Below are positions 56,758 to 64,000 of a stretch of DNA of 64,000 bases, piece by piece. Source of the stretch: Nocardia inohanensis NBRC 100128 (GTDB lineage Bacteria; Actinomycetota; Actinomycetes; Mycobacteriales; Mycobacteriaceae); contig NZ_BDBK01000001.1 in NCBI RefSeq assembly GCF_001612945.1, forward strand, positions 992,001-1,056,000, in the 5' to 3' direction. The translations under genes were made by a program, and so were the position numbers. Every line of letters begins with the position of its first letter. Position 1 is the first letter of the stretch. Below the pieces are notes generated by a model that made no database searches, was not told where the DNA came from, and was given only the letters and a program-made list of their open reading frames with translations.

Positions 56758-58155
56758 ATGAAAATCTTCACCCACCAACGACATTCGGGTCCCGAGGACG
56801 AACGCTATCCGCTGCCGCAACTGGTGGCCTACGGCACCCAGCACATTCTCACCATGTACGGCGGGGTGATCGCGCCGCCGCTGATCGTGGGCGGCGCGGC
56901 CGGGCTCTCGCCGGGCGAGATGGCGATGCTGGTGACGGCGGGCCTGTTCGTCTCGGGCCTGGCGACCCTGTTACAGACTCTCGGCATCGGCCCGGTTGGC
57001 AGCAGATTGCCTATCGTGCAAGGAGTTTCGTTCGCGAGCGTCTCCACCATGGTGTCGATCTCGAACTCCGATGGATTGCAGTCGGTGTACGGGGCGATCA
57101 TCGTCGCCGGCCTGATCGGCCTGGCACTGTCGTCGGTCTTCGCGCACCTGGTGCGGCTTTTCCCGGCGGTGGTCACCGGCACCATCATCACGGTGATCGG
57201 ATTGTCGCTGCTGCCGGTCGCCTTGCGCTGGGCCATGGGCAACAACGCCAAGGACCCCGCCTACGGATCGATGGGCAATATCGGCTTCGCCGCTCTGACG
57301 CTGGTGGTGATCCTGGTGATCAGCCGCGTCTTCCAGGGCGCGATCTCACGACTGTCGATCCTGATCGGCCTCGTGATCGGCACCGTCACCGCCGCACTCG
57401 CGGGCCGCACCGATTTCTCCGCGGTCGGCGACGCGAAAATCGTGGCACTGCCGCCGATCCTGCCGGTGGGCGGACCGACCTTCCAGGCCGGCGCCATCGT
57501 CGCCATGACCATCGTGATCCTGGTGATCATGACCGAGACGACCGCCGACATCCTGGCCATCGGCGAGATCGTCGGCACCGGCGTCGACTCGAAACGGGTG
57601 GCGGCGGGCCTGCGCGCGGACATGGCATCGACCACCGTCGCGCCGCTCTTCGGCACGTTCCCGTGCAGCGCGTTCGCGCAGAACGTCGGCCTGGTGGCCC
57701 TGACCGGCATCAAGAGCCGGTTCGTGGTCGCCGCCGGTGGCGTGGTGCTGGTATTGCTAGGACTGGTACCGGTAATCGGCGCGGTGGTAGCGGCTATCCC
57801 ATACCCGGTACTAGGCGGCGCGGCGGTCGTGCTGTTCGGATCGGTGGCCGCCAGCGGCATCCGCACCCTGGCCCGCGTCAACTTCCACGACAACCTGAAC
57901 ATGGTCATCGTGGGCGTCGCCCTGGCCGTCGGCATCATTCCCATTGCGGCGCCGACGTTCTGGGACGCGTTCCCCGAATGGCTGGGCACCATCATGCATT
58001 CCGGCATCAGCGCCACCGCCCTGGTCGCCATCGTGCTCAACCTGCTGTTCAACGAAGTCACCCTCGGCAACAGGCACGGCGCGTCGGTCTTCGCCGCCGC
58101 CGAGGACGCCGGCGATCACCTCGGTGAACGACTCGACGACGACATCCGCGACTGA
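56758..58155 (+). CDS. NCS2 (NAT) family urate/xanthine permease
   Basis: A 465-residue nucleobase-cation symporter with about 12-14 spans. It starts with the family's YPLPQLVAYGTQHILTMYGGVIAPPLIV block, and the NAT signature reads QNVGLVALTG followed by IKSRFV. This is the UapA/XanQ/PucJK branch, unlike the AzgA-type permease of the first operon. Next to uricase 2 it most likely imports urate or xanthine. ATG 56758 is used; GTG 56755 is possible. Confidence 0.9.
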   Translation: MKIFTHQRHSGPEDERYPLPQLVAYGTQHILTMYGGVIAPPLIVGGAAGLSPGEMAMLVTAGLFVSGLATLLQTLGIGPVGSRLPIVQGVSFASVSTMVSISNSDGLQSVYGAIIVAGLIGLALSSVFAHLVRLFPAVVTGTIITVIGLSLLPVALRWAMGNNAKDPAYGSMGNIGFAALTLVVILVISRVFQGAISRLSILIGLVIGTVTAALAGRTDFSAVGDAKIVALPPILPVGGPTFQAGAIVAMTIVILVIMTETTADILAIGEIVGTGVDSKRVAAGLRADMASTTVAPLFGTFPCSAFAQNVGLVALTGIKSRFVVAAGGVVLVLLGLVPVIGAVVAAIPYPVLGGAAVVLFGSVAASGIRTLARVNFHDNLNMVIVGVALAVGIIPIAAPTFWDAFPEWLGTIMHSGISATALVAIVLNLLFNEVTLGNRHGASVFAAAEDAGDHLGERLDDDIRD

Positions 58156-58278
58156 CCGCGCTGGATGAATCTACGAAATAGGCAGCGAATCGATTCCACC
58201 GATTGGTGTTGATCGTCGCTATCGGCAACGGCGCCGCCACCAACATAATTCGACCCAACGGGGAGGAAGGAACTTTCG

Positions 58279-58659
58279 ATGCCCCTTATTTTCCTGAACG
58301 GCGGCGCCATGCGCGGCGGACCGCTCAACCACCTGCTGGCGGGCGCGCCGTTCGCCGGCGAAGTGACCACCGCGGCGCAATACCGGTTCTATTCGGTCGG
58401 TGACCGATTCCCGGGCCTGCACCCGGTATCCGACGGCGGCGCGCCGATTACCGGCGAACTGTTCGACGTGCCCATGGAGGTGCTGCGCACCAGCCTGCTG
58501 CCCGCCGAACCGCCGGAATTGGAGCTCGGCGTCATCGAACTCGATGACCAGCGGTCCGTGCTCTCCATGGTGCTGCGCCGTCCGCCCGTCTCCTATCCGC
58601 AGCTGATCGACATCACCGAATTCGGCAGCTGGACGACCTATCGCGAAGGAAAGCAATGA
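58279..58659 (+). CDS. stand-alone allophanate hydrolase C-terminal (AH_C)-like protein
   Basis: A 126-residue protein of the gamma-glutamylcyclotransferase-like fold, matching the C-terminal domain of allophanate hydrolase (AtzF): LIFLNGGAMRGGPLNHLL, AAQYRFYSVGDRFPGLHPV, GAPITGELFDVPMEVL and DITEFGSWTTYRE. In AtzF this domain processes the N-carboxycarbamate product, but here no amidase domain is attached or nearby. GGAGGAAGG precedes the ATG. Its stop overlaps hyi (ATGA), so it belongs to the glyoxylate operon and may act on a ureido or carbamate compound. Confidence 0.78.
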   Translation: MPLIFLNGGAMRGGPLNHLLAGAPFAGEVTTAAQYRFYSVGDRFPGLHPVSDGGAPITGELFDVPMEVLRTSLLPAEPPELELGVIELDDQRSVLSMVLRRPPVSYPQLIDITEFGSWTTYREGKQ

Positions 58660-59453
58660 CATTCCCGGCCGGGGGAGCTTCCCGGAAATTCGACGTCAAT
58701 CTTTCGATCCTGTTCACCGATCTGCCACTGCTCGAACGTCCTGCCGCGGCCAAGGCGGCCGGATTCGACGCCGTGGAATTCTGGTGGCCGTTCGGTGATG
58801 ATCCGACGCCCGCGGATCGGGATATCGACGAGTTCGTGAACGCGATCTCCGATGCCGGTGTACAGCTGGTCGGATTGAATTTCATCGACCTCATTCCGGC
58901 GGGCCGCGGCCTGGTCTCGGTGCCGGGACAGGAACAGCGATTCCGCGACAATATCGATTACGCCGTCGGGATCGCCGAACGCACCGGCTGCAAGGCGCTG
59001 AACGCGCTGTACGGCAACCGGATCGCCGGTGAGGACCCGGACAAGCAGGACGCGCTCGCGCTGGAGAACCTGCGCCTGGCCGCCCGCGCCGCCGACCGGA
59101 TCGGTGCGACCGTGCTGCTCGAAGCGCTGAATGCCTATGAGTCGCAGGACTATCCGATCGTCTCCGCCGCTCACGCCGTGCGCATCGTCGAAGAGGTCGG
59201 GGAGCCCAATGTGCGGTTCCTGTGCGACCTCTACCACCTGGCCCGGATGGGCGAGAACCTGACCGGCGTCATCGATGCCTACGCCCGCTATATCGGGCAC
59301 GTGCAGATCGCCGACTCACCCGGTCGCGGCCGGCCCGGCACCGGCGTCCTGGACTTCGCGGAGCTGTACGCCGCGCTCGACGCCGCGGGCTACGAGGGCT
59401 ACATCGGCCTGGAATACAAAGACCCTGAACTGGATTGGGAGTGGATCAAGTGA
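58656..59453 (+). CDS. hyi: hydroxypyruvate isomerase
   Basis: A 265-residue TIM-barrel isomerase that interconverts hydroxypyruvate and tartronate semialdehyde. Family blocks are FDVNLSILFTDLPLLERP, FDAVEFWWPF, ALNAYESQDYPI, LCDLYHLARMGENL and GHVQIADSPGRGRPGTG, with the catalytic Glu residues in LLEALN and LEYKDP. It is overlapped at both ends by its neighbours (ATGA and GTGA). Confidence 0.92.
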   Translation: MTFPAGGASRKFDVNLSILFTDLPLLERPAAAKAAGFDAVEFWWPFGDDPTPADRDIDEFVNAISDAGVQLVGLNFIDLIPAGRGLVSVPGQEQRFRDNIDYAVGIAERTGCKALNALYGNRIAGEDPDKQDALALENLRLAARAADRIGATVLLEALNAYESQDYPIVSAAHAVRIVEEVGEPNVRFLCDLYHLARMGENLTGVIDAYARYIGHVQIADSPGRGRPGTGVLDFAELYAALDAAGYEGYIGLEYKDPELDWEWIK

Positions 59454-60325
59454 GCAGCATTGGTTTCGTCGGCCTCGGCATCATGGGTGGCCCGATGGCC
59501 GGGCATCTGGCCGGGGCCGGGCACGAGGTCACCGGTTTCGATCTCAACCCCGCCGGGCTGGAGAAGCTGAAGGCGGCCGGGGGAGCGGCGGCGGGCAGCG
59601 TGGCCGAGGCGGTGCGCGACCGCGACATCGTGATCACCATGCTGCCGCAGGACGAGCACGTGGAGGCGGTCTTCGCCGACATCCTCGAGCACGCCGCGCC
59701 CGGCACCCTCTACATCGACTTCTCCACCATCACCCCGCGCACCTCGGAATGGACCGCGCGCGAAGGCGAGAAGAAGCGGCTGCGGGTCCTCGACGCACCC
59801 GTCAGCGGCGGCGAACCCGGTGCGATCAATGCCACGCTGTCCATCATGGTGGGCGGCGCGCAGGCCGACTTCGACGCCGCCACACCGGTTTTCGAGACCG
59901 TGGGCAAGACCTTCGCGCTGGTTGGGCCGAACGGCGCGGGCCAGGTCGTGAAGGCCGCCAACCAGCTCGTGGTGGGCGGCACCTACGCCCTCATCGCCGA
60001 GGCCATCCTGCTGATGGAGAACCTGGGCGCGGACGCCGAGCAGGGCCTCGACGTGCTGGCCGGCGGCCTCGCGGGCAGCAAGATCCTGGAGCTGAAGCGA
60101 AAGACCATGCTGGAGCGCAGTTTCCAGCCCGGCTTCCGGATCGACCTGCACCACAAGGACATGGGCATCATCCTGGCCGCCGCCCGCCAGGCCGACGTCT
60201 CGATCCCGATGGGCGCGCTCACCGCCCAGCTGATCGCCGCCGCCAAGGCCATGGGCCACGGCTCCCTGGACCATTCCGCGTTGCTGCTGGTCGCCGAGGC
60301 ACTGGCCGGTAAGGGCCGCGGGTGA
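59450..60325 (+). CDS. glxR: 2-hydroxy-3-oxopropionate (tartronate semialdehyde) reductase
   Basis: A 291-residue beta-hydroxyacid dehydrogenase that reduces tartronate semialdehyde to glycerate. The dinucleotide motif is IGFVGLGIMGGPMAGHL; substrate binding is in DAPVSGGEPGA, and the catalytic Lys in GAGQVVKAANQLVV. GTG 59450, overlapping the hyi stop, is chosen over the start at 59435. It is followed by a possible short frame and gcl. Confidence 0.93.
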   Translation: MSSIGFVGLGIMGGPMAGHLAGAGHEVTGFDLNPAGLEKLKAAGGAAAGSVAEAVRDRDIVITMLPQDEHVEAVFADILEHAAPGTLYIDFSTITPRTSEWTAREGEKKRLRVLDAPVSGGEPGAINATLSIMVGGAQADFDAATPVFETVGKTFALVGPNGAGQVVKAANQLVVGGTYALIAEAILLMENLGADAEQGLDVLAGGLAGSKILELKRKTMLERSFQPGFRIDLHHKDMGIILAAARQADVSIPMGALTAQLIAAAKAMGHGSLDHSALLLVAEALAGKGRG

Positions 60326-60480
60326 GCCCGCACGGGCCACGCATGGCCGGCGGGCACGGTGTGTGCGCCGTCGGCGTGCCCACCGGCTGGGTGGTGGAGC
60401 GGGTGACCGTGCAAGCCCGGAACCAGCCCGCCGCCCGATCGACCGACAAGACCCTCGTGCTGGTGAGGGAGAGGATCTGA
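60322..60480 (+). CDS. possible small protein (52 aa) between glxR and gcl
   Basis: A short frame starting with GTG overlapping the glxR stop (GTGA) and ending one base before the gcl ATG. It encodes [18 protein letters not shown] and then a Val/Arg-rich end (TLVLVRERI). Third codon positions are almost all G or C, as in real genes of this genome, but the G+C content alone makes this weak. No family is recognised. It could be a spacer that happens to be open. Confidence 0.35.
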   Translation: MSPHGPRMAGGHGVCAVGVPTGWVVERVTVQARNQPAARSTDKTLVLVRERI

Positions 60481-60481
60481 C

Positions 60482-62284
60482 ATGGCACGCATGCGCACCG
60501 TGGACGCCGCGGTACTCATTCTCGAAAAGGAAGGCGCGACACAGGCTTTCGGCCTGCCCGGCGCGGCCATCAACCCGTTCTACAGCGCCATGCGGGCGCA
60601 CGGCGGCATCAAGCATGTGCTGGCGCGGCACGTGGAGGCCGCCTCGCATATGGCCGAGGGGTACACCCGCGCCGTGGCCGGGAACATCGGGATCTGCATC
60701 GGCACCTCCGGTCCGGCCGGCACCGACATGATCACCGGGTTGTATTCGGCGAGCGCGGATTCCATTCCGATCCTGTGCATCACCGGTCAGGCGCCGGTCG
60801 CCAAGCTGCACAAGGAGGACTTCCAGGCCGTAGATATCGCCTCGATCGCCGCTCCGGTCAGCAAGTGGGCGGTCACCGTGATGGAGCCCGCGCAGGTGCC
60901 GGGCACCTTCCAGAAGGCGTTCCAGCTCATGCGATCCGGGCGGCCCGGCCCGGTGCTCGTCGACCTGCCGATCGATGTGCAGCTGACCGAGATCGAATTC
61001 GATATCGACACCTACGAGCCGCTCGAGGTGCACCGCCCCGCCGCCAGCCGGGCGCAGGCCGAGAAGGTGCTGTCGATGCTGGCCGCCGCGCAACGGCCGC
61101 TGATCGTGGCCGGCGGCGGCATCGTGAACGCCGAAGCGGCCGACCTGCTGCTGGAATTCGCGGAGCTGACCGGTGTTCCGGTGGTGCCGACGCTGATGGG
61201 CTGGGGCACCATCGCCGACGATCATCCGCTGCACGCGGGCATGGTCGGCTTGCAGACCTCGCACCGCTACGGCAATGCCACCATGCTCGAAGCCGACTTC
61301 GTGCTGGGCATCGGCAACCGGTGGGCCAACCGGCACACCGGCGGCGTCGAAACCTACACCAAGGGACGCACTTTCGTGCACGTCGACGTCGAACCCACGC
61401 AGATCGGCCGGGTCTTCGCGCCCGACTACGGCATCGTCTCCGATGCCGGGGCCGCCCTCGCCGCCTTCCTCGAGGTCGCCCACGATCGCGCCCAGGACGG
61501 CGGGCTGCCCGATCGCGGCGAATGGGCCGCCAAATGCCGGGCGCGCAAGCGAACCATGTTGCGCAAGACCGACTTCGACGCGGTGCCGATCAAACCGCAG
61601 CGGGTGTATCAGGAGATGAACCGCGCCTTCGGGCCCGACACCCGCTACGTCACCACCATCGGGCTGTCGCAGATCCAGGCCGCGCAGCTGCTGCACGTGT
61701 ACAAGCCGCGGCATTGGATCAATGCCGGACAGGCCGGGCCGCTGGGCTGGACCCTGCCCGCCGCCCTCGGTGTCGCCACCGCCGATCCCGGCGGCACCGT
61801 GGTCGCGCTCTCGGGCGACTACGACTTCCAGTTCCTCATCGAGGAGTTGGCGGTCGGCGCGCAGTTCAACATCCCGTACATCCACGTGGTCGTGAACAAC
61901 TCGTACCTGGGGCTGATCCGTCAGGCGCAGCGCGCGTTCGACATGGACTACTACGTGCAGCTGTCCTTCGACAACATCAACAGCCCCGAACTCGGCGGCT
62001 ACGGCGTCGACCACCTCAAGGTGGCGGAAGGACTGGGCTGCAAGGCGATTCGCGTGCTGGACCCCAATGATCTGGGCTCCGCGTTCGATCGCGCCAAGCA
62101 GCTGGCCGCCGAACATCAGGTGCCGGTGCTGGTGGAGGTCATCCTGGAACGCGTCACCAACGTCTCGATGGGCCTCGAGATCGACAATGTGAACGAATTC
62201 GAGGACCTCGCGGACTCCTTCGACGACGCGCCCACCGCCATCGCGGCCCAGCCCGCGTACGAAACGGCGGGGAGCGCACGGTGA
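60482..62284 (+). CDS. gcl: glyoxylate carboligase (tartronate semialdehyde synthase)
   Basis: A 600-residue thiamine-diphosphate enzyme that joins two glyoxylate molecules and releases CO2, giving tartronate semialdehyde. The family mark is Val51 ([17 protein letters not shown]) where other ThDP enzymes have the catalytic Glu. The ThDP/Mg motif is [19 protein letters not shown] then [15 protein letters not shown]. It is full length. It uses glyoxylate released from ureidoglycolate and passes product to glxR and hyi beside it. Confidence 0.96.
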   Translation: MARMRTVDAAVLILEKEGATQAFGLPGAAINPFYSAMRAHGGIKHVLARHVEAASHMAEGYTRAVAGNIGICIGTSGPAGTDMITGLYSASADSIPILCITGQAPVAKLHKEDFQAVDIASIAAPVSKWAVTVMEPAQVPGTFQKAFQLMRSGRPGPVLVDLPIDVQLTEIEFDIDTYEPLEVHRPAASRAQAEKVLSMLAAAQRPLIVAGGGIVNAEAADLLLEFAELTGVPVVPTLMGWGTIADDHPLHAGMVGLQTSHRYGNATMLEADFVLGIGNRWANRHTGGVETYTKGRTFVHVDVEPTQIGRVFAPDYGIVSDAGAALAAFLEVAHDRAQDGGLPDRGEWAAKCRARKRTMLRKTDFDAVPIKPQRVYQEMNRAFGPDTRYVTTIGLSQIQAAQLLHVYKPRHWINAGQAGPLGWTLPAALGVATADPGGTVVALSGDYDFQFLIEELAVGAQFNIPYIHVVVNNSYLGLIRQAQRAFDMDYYVQLSFDNINSPELGGYGVDHLKVAEGLGCKAIRVLDPNDLGSAFDRAKQLAAEHQVPVLVEVILERVTNVSMGLEIDNVNEFEDLADSFDDAPTAIAAQPAYETAGSAR

Positions 62285-62328
62285 TCCAGGTGCGCGGCGG
62301 CGGACGCAAAGGGTGGCAGGAAGGCCAT

Positions 62329-63474
62329 GTGCTGATCGCCCCCGACAAGTTCAAGGGGTCGCTGACGGCCCCGCAGGTCGCCGCGCACCTGGCGGCCGGA
62401 CTCCGGCAGGTGCGGCCGGAGCTGCCGGTGGTGGCCGTGCCCGTCGCCGACGGCGGCGACGGCACCGTGGACGCCATGGTGGCGGCGGGCTACACCCGGC
62501 TGCAAACCACGGTGACCGGGCCGCTGGGGGAGAAGGTGGTCGCCTCGTTCGCGATGCGGGACGAGACCGCGGTCATCGAACTCGCCGAAGCCTCCGGGCT
62601 GCGGCGGCTCCCCGGCCGGCCCACCTCGGTGTCCGCGCTCACCGCCACCAGCGCGGGCACCGGGGAGCTCATCCGCACCGCCGTCGCGGGCGGGGCGAAA
62701 CGAATCGTGCTGGGGCTCGGCGGGAGTGCCTGCACCGACGGCGGGGCGGGCCTGCTCAGCGGGCTCGGGGCGCGACTGCTCGACGCGTCCGGCCAGCCCA
62801 TTCCGCCGGGCGGGACCGGACTGCGTTATCTCTCGCGGATCGACACCTCCGCCATGCTGCGGGTGCCGGTCATCGTCGCCTCGGATGTGGACAATCCACT
62901 GCTCGGCCCGCGCGGTGCGGCCGCGGTGTACGGCCCGCAGAAGGGCGCTGGGGCCGGGACCGTGCGCGAATTGGAGACCGGGCTCGCTCGTTTCGCTGAA
63001 ATCGCCCGGCGGGATCTGCGTGCGGATCCGCTCGCCGGTGATATCGCGGCGCAGGCCGGAGCGGGCGCGGCGGGTGGTGTCGGCTTCGCGGCGCTGGCGT
63101 TCCTGGGCGCACGTATCGAACCCGGTATTCGAATCCTGTTGGAAGAATTGGATTTCGATCGCCTGCTCGCCGGAGCGCGCCTGGTCGTCACCGGCGAAGG
63201 CTCCCTGGACGAGCAGTCACTGCACGGCAAGGCCCCCATCGGGGTGGCGCGGGCGGCGGCGCGGGCCGAAGTTCCGGTGGTCGCGGTATGCGGCCGGCGC
63301 GAGCTGTCGCGAGAGACGCTGCGCCGCTCCGGGATCGAGGACGCGTACGCGCTGACCGATATCGAACCCGATCCCGAAGTGTGCATGGCCCAGGCCGCGC
63401 CGCTGCTCGAACAACTCGGCGCCCAGCTGGCGGGCACCCGCCATTTCGCCGAGCTATCCCGTAACCCGAAGTGA
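62329..63474 (+). CDS. glxK: glycerate 2-kinase (GK-2 family)
   Basis: A 381-residue glycerate kinase of the GlxK/GarK type. The N-terminus LIAPDKFKGSLTA is characteristic, with VADGGDGTVDAM, LGLGGSACTDGGAGLL and VTGEGSLDEQSLHGKAP further on. GTG 62329 is chosen because AGGAAGG lies a few bases upstream and the N-terminus then fits the family; an in-frame GTG at 62281 overlapping the gcl stop would add 16 unusual residues. Its product enters glycolysis. Confidence 0.9.
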   Translation: MLIAPDKFKGSLTAPQVAAHLAAGLRQVRPELPVVAVPVADGGDGTVDAMVAAGYTRLQTTVTGPLGEKVVASFAMRDETAVIELAEASGLRRLPGRPTSVSALTATSAGTGELIRTAVAGGAKRIVLGLGGSACTDGGAGLLSGLGARLLDASGQPIPPGGTGLRYLSRIDTSAMLRVPVIVASDVDNPLLGPRGAAAVYGPQKGAGAGTVRELETGLARFAEIARRDLRADPLAGDIAAQAGAGAAGGVGFAALAFLGARIEPGIRILLEELDFDRLLAGARLVVTGEGSLDEQSLHGKAPIGVARAAARAEVPVVAVCGRRELSRETLRRSGIEDAYALTDIEPDPEVCMAQAAPLLEQLGAQLAGTRHFAELSRNPK

Positions 63475-63482
63475 GAGAGGCT

Positions 63483-64000
63483 ATGTCGGATTTCACCAAC
63501 CTTCCGGATCTGGCGCTGCGCAGCTACCGCGGCAGCGTGATCGCCGCCAGCGACGAATCGTTCGAAGAGCGCGAGAACCTGATTCAGCCGTGGCAGCCGC
63601 GCTTCTCACCGGACACCTTCGGGCCCAAGGGACAGGAGTACGACGGCTGGGAAACCCGGCGCCGGCGTACGCCCGGAAACGACTGGGCGCTGATCCGTTT
63701 GGGGCTGCCCGGCATCGTGCGCGGGGTCGTGATCGACACCGCCTGGTTCAAGGGCAACTACCCGCCCTTCGCCTCGGTCGAGGCGACCCGGGTCGAGGGT
63801 TATCCCGCTGCCGCCGAACTGGATTCGGCGGAGTGGGTCGAGATCGTGCCGCGCAGTGCGCTGGGTGGCGACGCGCGCCACGAGTTCCCGGTCGCTGCCG
63901 ACGGCGTCTTCACCCATGTGCGGCTGAATATGTTCCCGGACGGCGGCATCGCGCGCCTGCGCGTACACGGTGAGGTAGTGCCCGACCCTGCGCTGCTCAC
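63483..64000 (+). CDS. alc: allantoicase, 3'-truncated by window edge
   Basis: The first about 172 residues of allantoicase, which hydrolyses allantoate to ureidoglycolate and urea. The jelly-roll repeat shows VIAASDESFEERENLIQP, DGWETRRRRTPGNDWALIRLGLPG, VVIDTAWFKGNYPPFASVEA and THVRLNMFPDGGIARLRVHGEV, all family blocks. The ATG at 63483 is preceded by GAGAGAGG. The rest of the gene lies beyond the window. It links the urate and glyoxylate parts of the pathway. Confidence 0.9.
   Translation, partial: MSDFTNLPDLALRSYRGSVIAASDESFEERENLIQPWQPRFSPDTFGPKGQEYDGWETRRRRTPGNDWALIRLGLPGIVRGVVIDTAWFKGNYPPFASVEATRVEGYPAAAELDSAEWVEIVPRSALGGDARHEFPVAADGVFTHVRLNMFPDGGIARLRVHGEVVPDPALL

Noticed and set aside
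59399..62116. A 905-codon minus-strand open frame opposite glxR and gcl
   Set aside because: The plus strand encodes unmistakable glxR and gcl with all motifs; the antisense product is low in complexity and without a plausible start signal.

Overview
The window comes from a high-GC actinomycete of the order Mycobacteriales, most likely Nocardia or a close relative. The strongest reason is synteny: the block ctaA / ABC permease / ABC ATPase / mptB facing sufR-sufB-sufD-sufC-sufS-sufU-sufT matches, from memory, the Mycobacterium tuberculosis Rv1456c-Rv1466 region. MptB makes lipomannan-type glycans of mycolata. A latex-clearing oxygenase, a bacterial Ku, an F420-type (Ddn-like) reductase and a DUF4189 secreted protein fit the same group. 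Every assignment rests on reading the sequence and on recalled family motifs; no database search was run.

Layout. 1-6.4 kb: end of an AI-2E family membrane protein, a methyltransferase, heme A synthase, an ABC-2 exporter pair and mptB. 6.7-11.2 kb: an accessory block (TetR regulator, alpha/beta hydrolase, DNA photolyase, peptide deformylase, NmrA-like protein) separating mptB from the suf operon. 11.3-17.8 kb: the complete SUF iron-sulfur assembly operon, with a SufR operator and a 38-base perfect palindromic terminator. 17.9-22.4 kb: nitronate monooxygenase, LexA, a secreted protein, a hypothetical protein, an acetyltransferase and Ku. 22.6-27.1 kb: an ABC importer operon that also encodes an AprA-like flavoprotein and a two-cluster ferredoxin. 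27.2-33.3 kb: an orphan ABBA aromatic prenyltransferase, an AraC/VOC/UvrA-like cassette, and small membrane and F420-type genes.

33.3-48.2 kb and 54.9-64 kb form a purine and ureide degradation supercluster. The first part holds LysR, an adenine-deaminase-like enzyme, a YczE-type membrane protein, PucR, uraD-uraH-uricase, a three-subunit xanthine dehydrogenase with an 8-oxoguanine-deaminase-like enzyme, an AzgA-type purine permease and XdhC. The second part holds a second uraD-uraH-uricase set with an NCS2 permease, then a stand-alone allophanate-hydrolase C-domain protein, hydroxypyruvate isomerase, tartronate semialdehyde reductase, glyoxylate carboligase, glycerate kinase and the start of allantoicase. 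Together they could take adenine, guanine or 8-oxoguanine and xanthine through urate and allantoin to glyoxylate and then 2- or 3-phosphoglycerate. Allantoinase and a ureidoglycolate-cleaving enzyme are not in the window and may lie beyond its right edge. An IclR regulator (53.3-54.1 kb) next to the second part resembles AllR-type regulators.

48.2-54.8 kb, between the two purine blocks, is mixed: a MerR/SDR pair with a recognisable MerR-type promoter, a Tat-exported latex-clearing protein (Lcp), small secreted and membrane proteins, a NUDIX hydrolase, an SDR gene that has lost its start region, and a thiamine-binding-like/HTH pair. No rRNA, tRNA, CRISPR array or insertion sequence was recognised.
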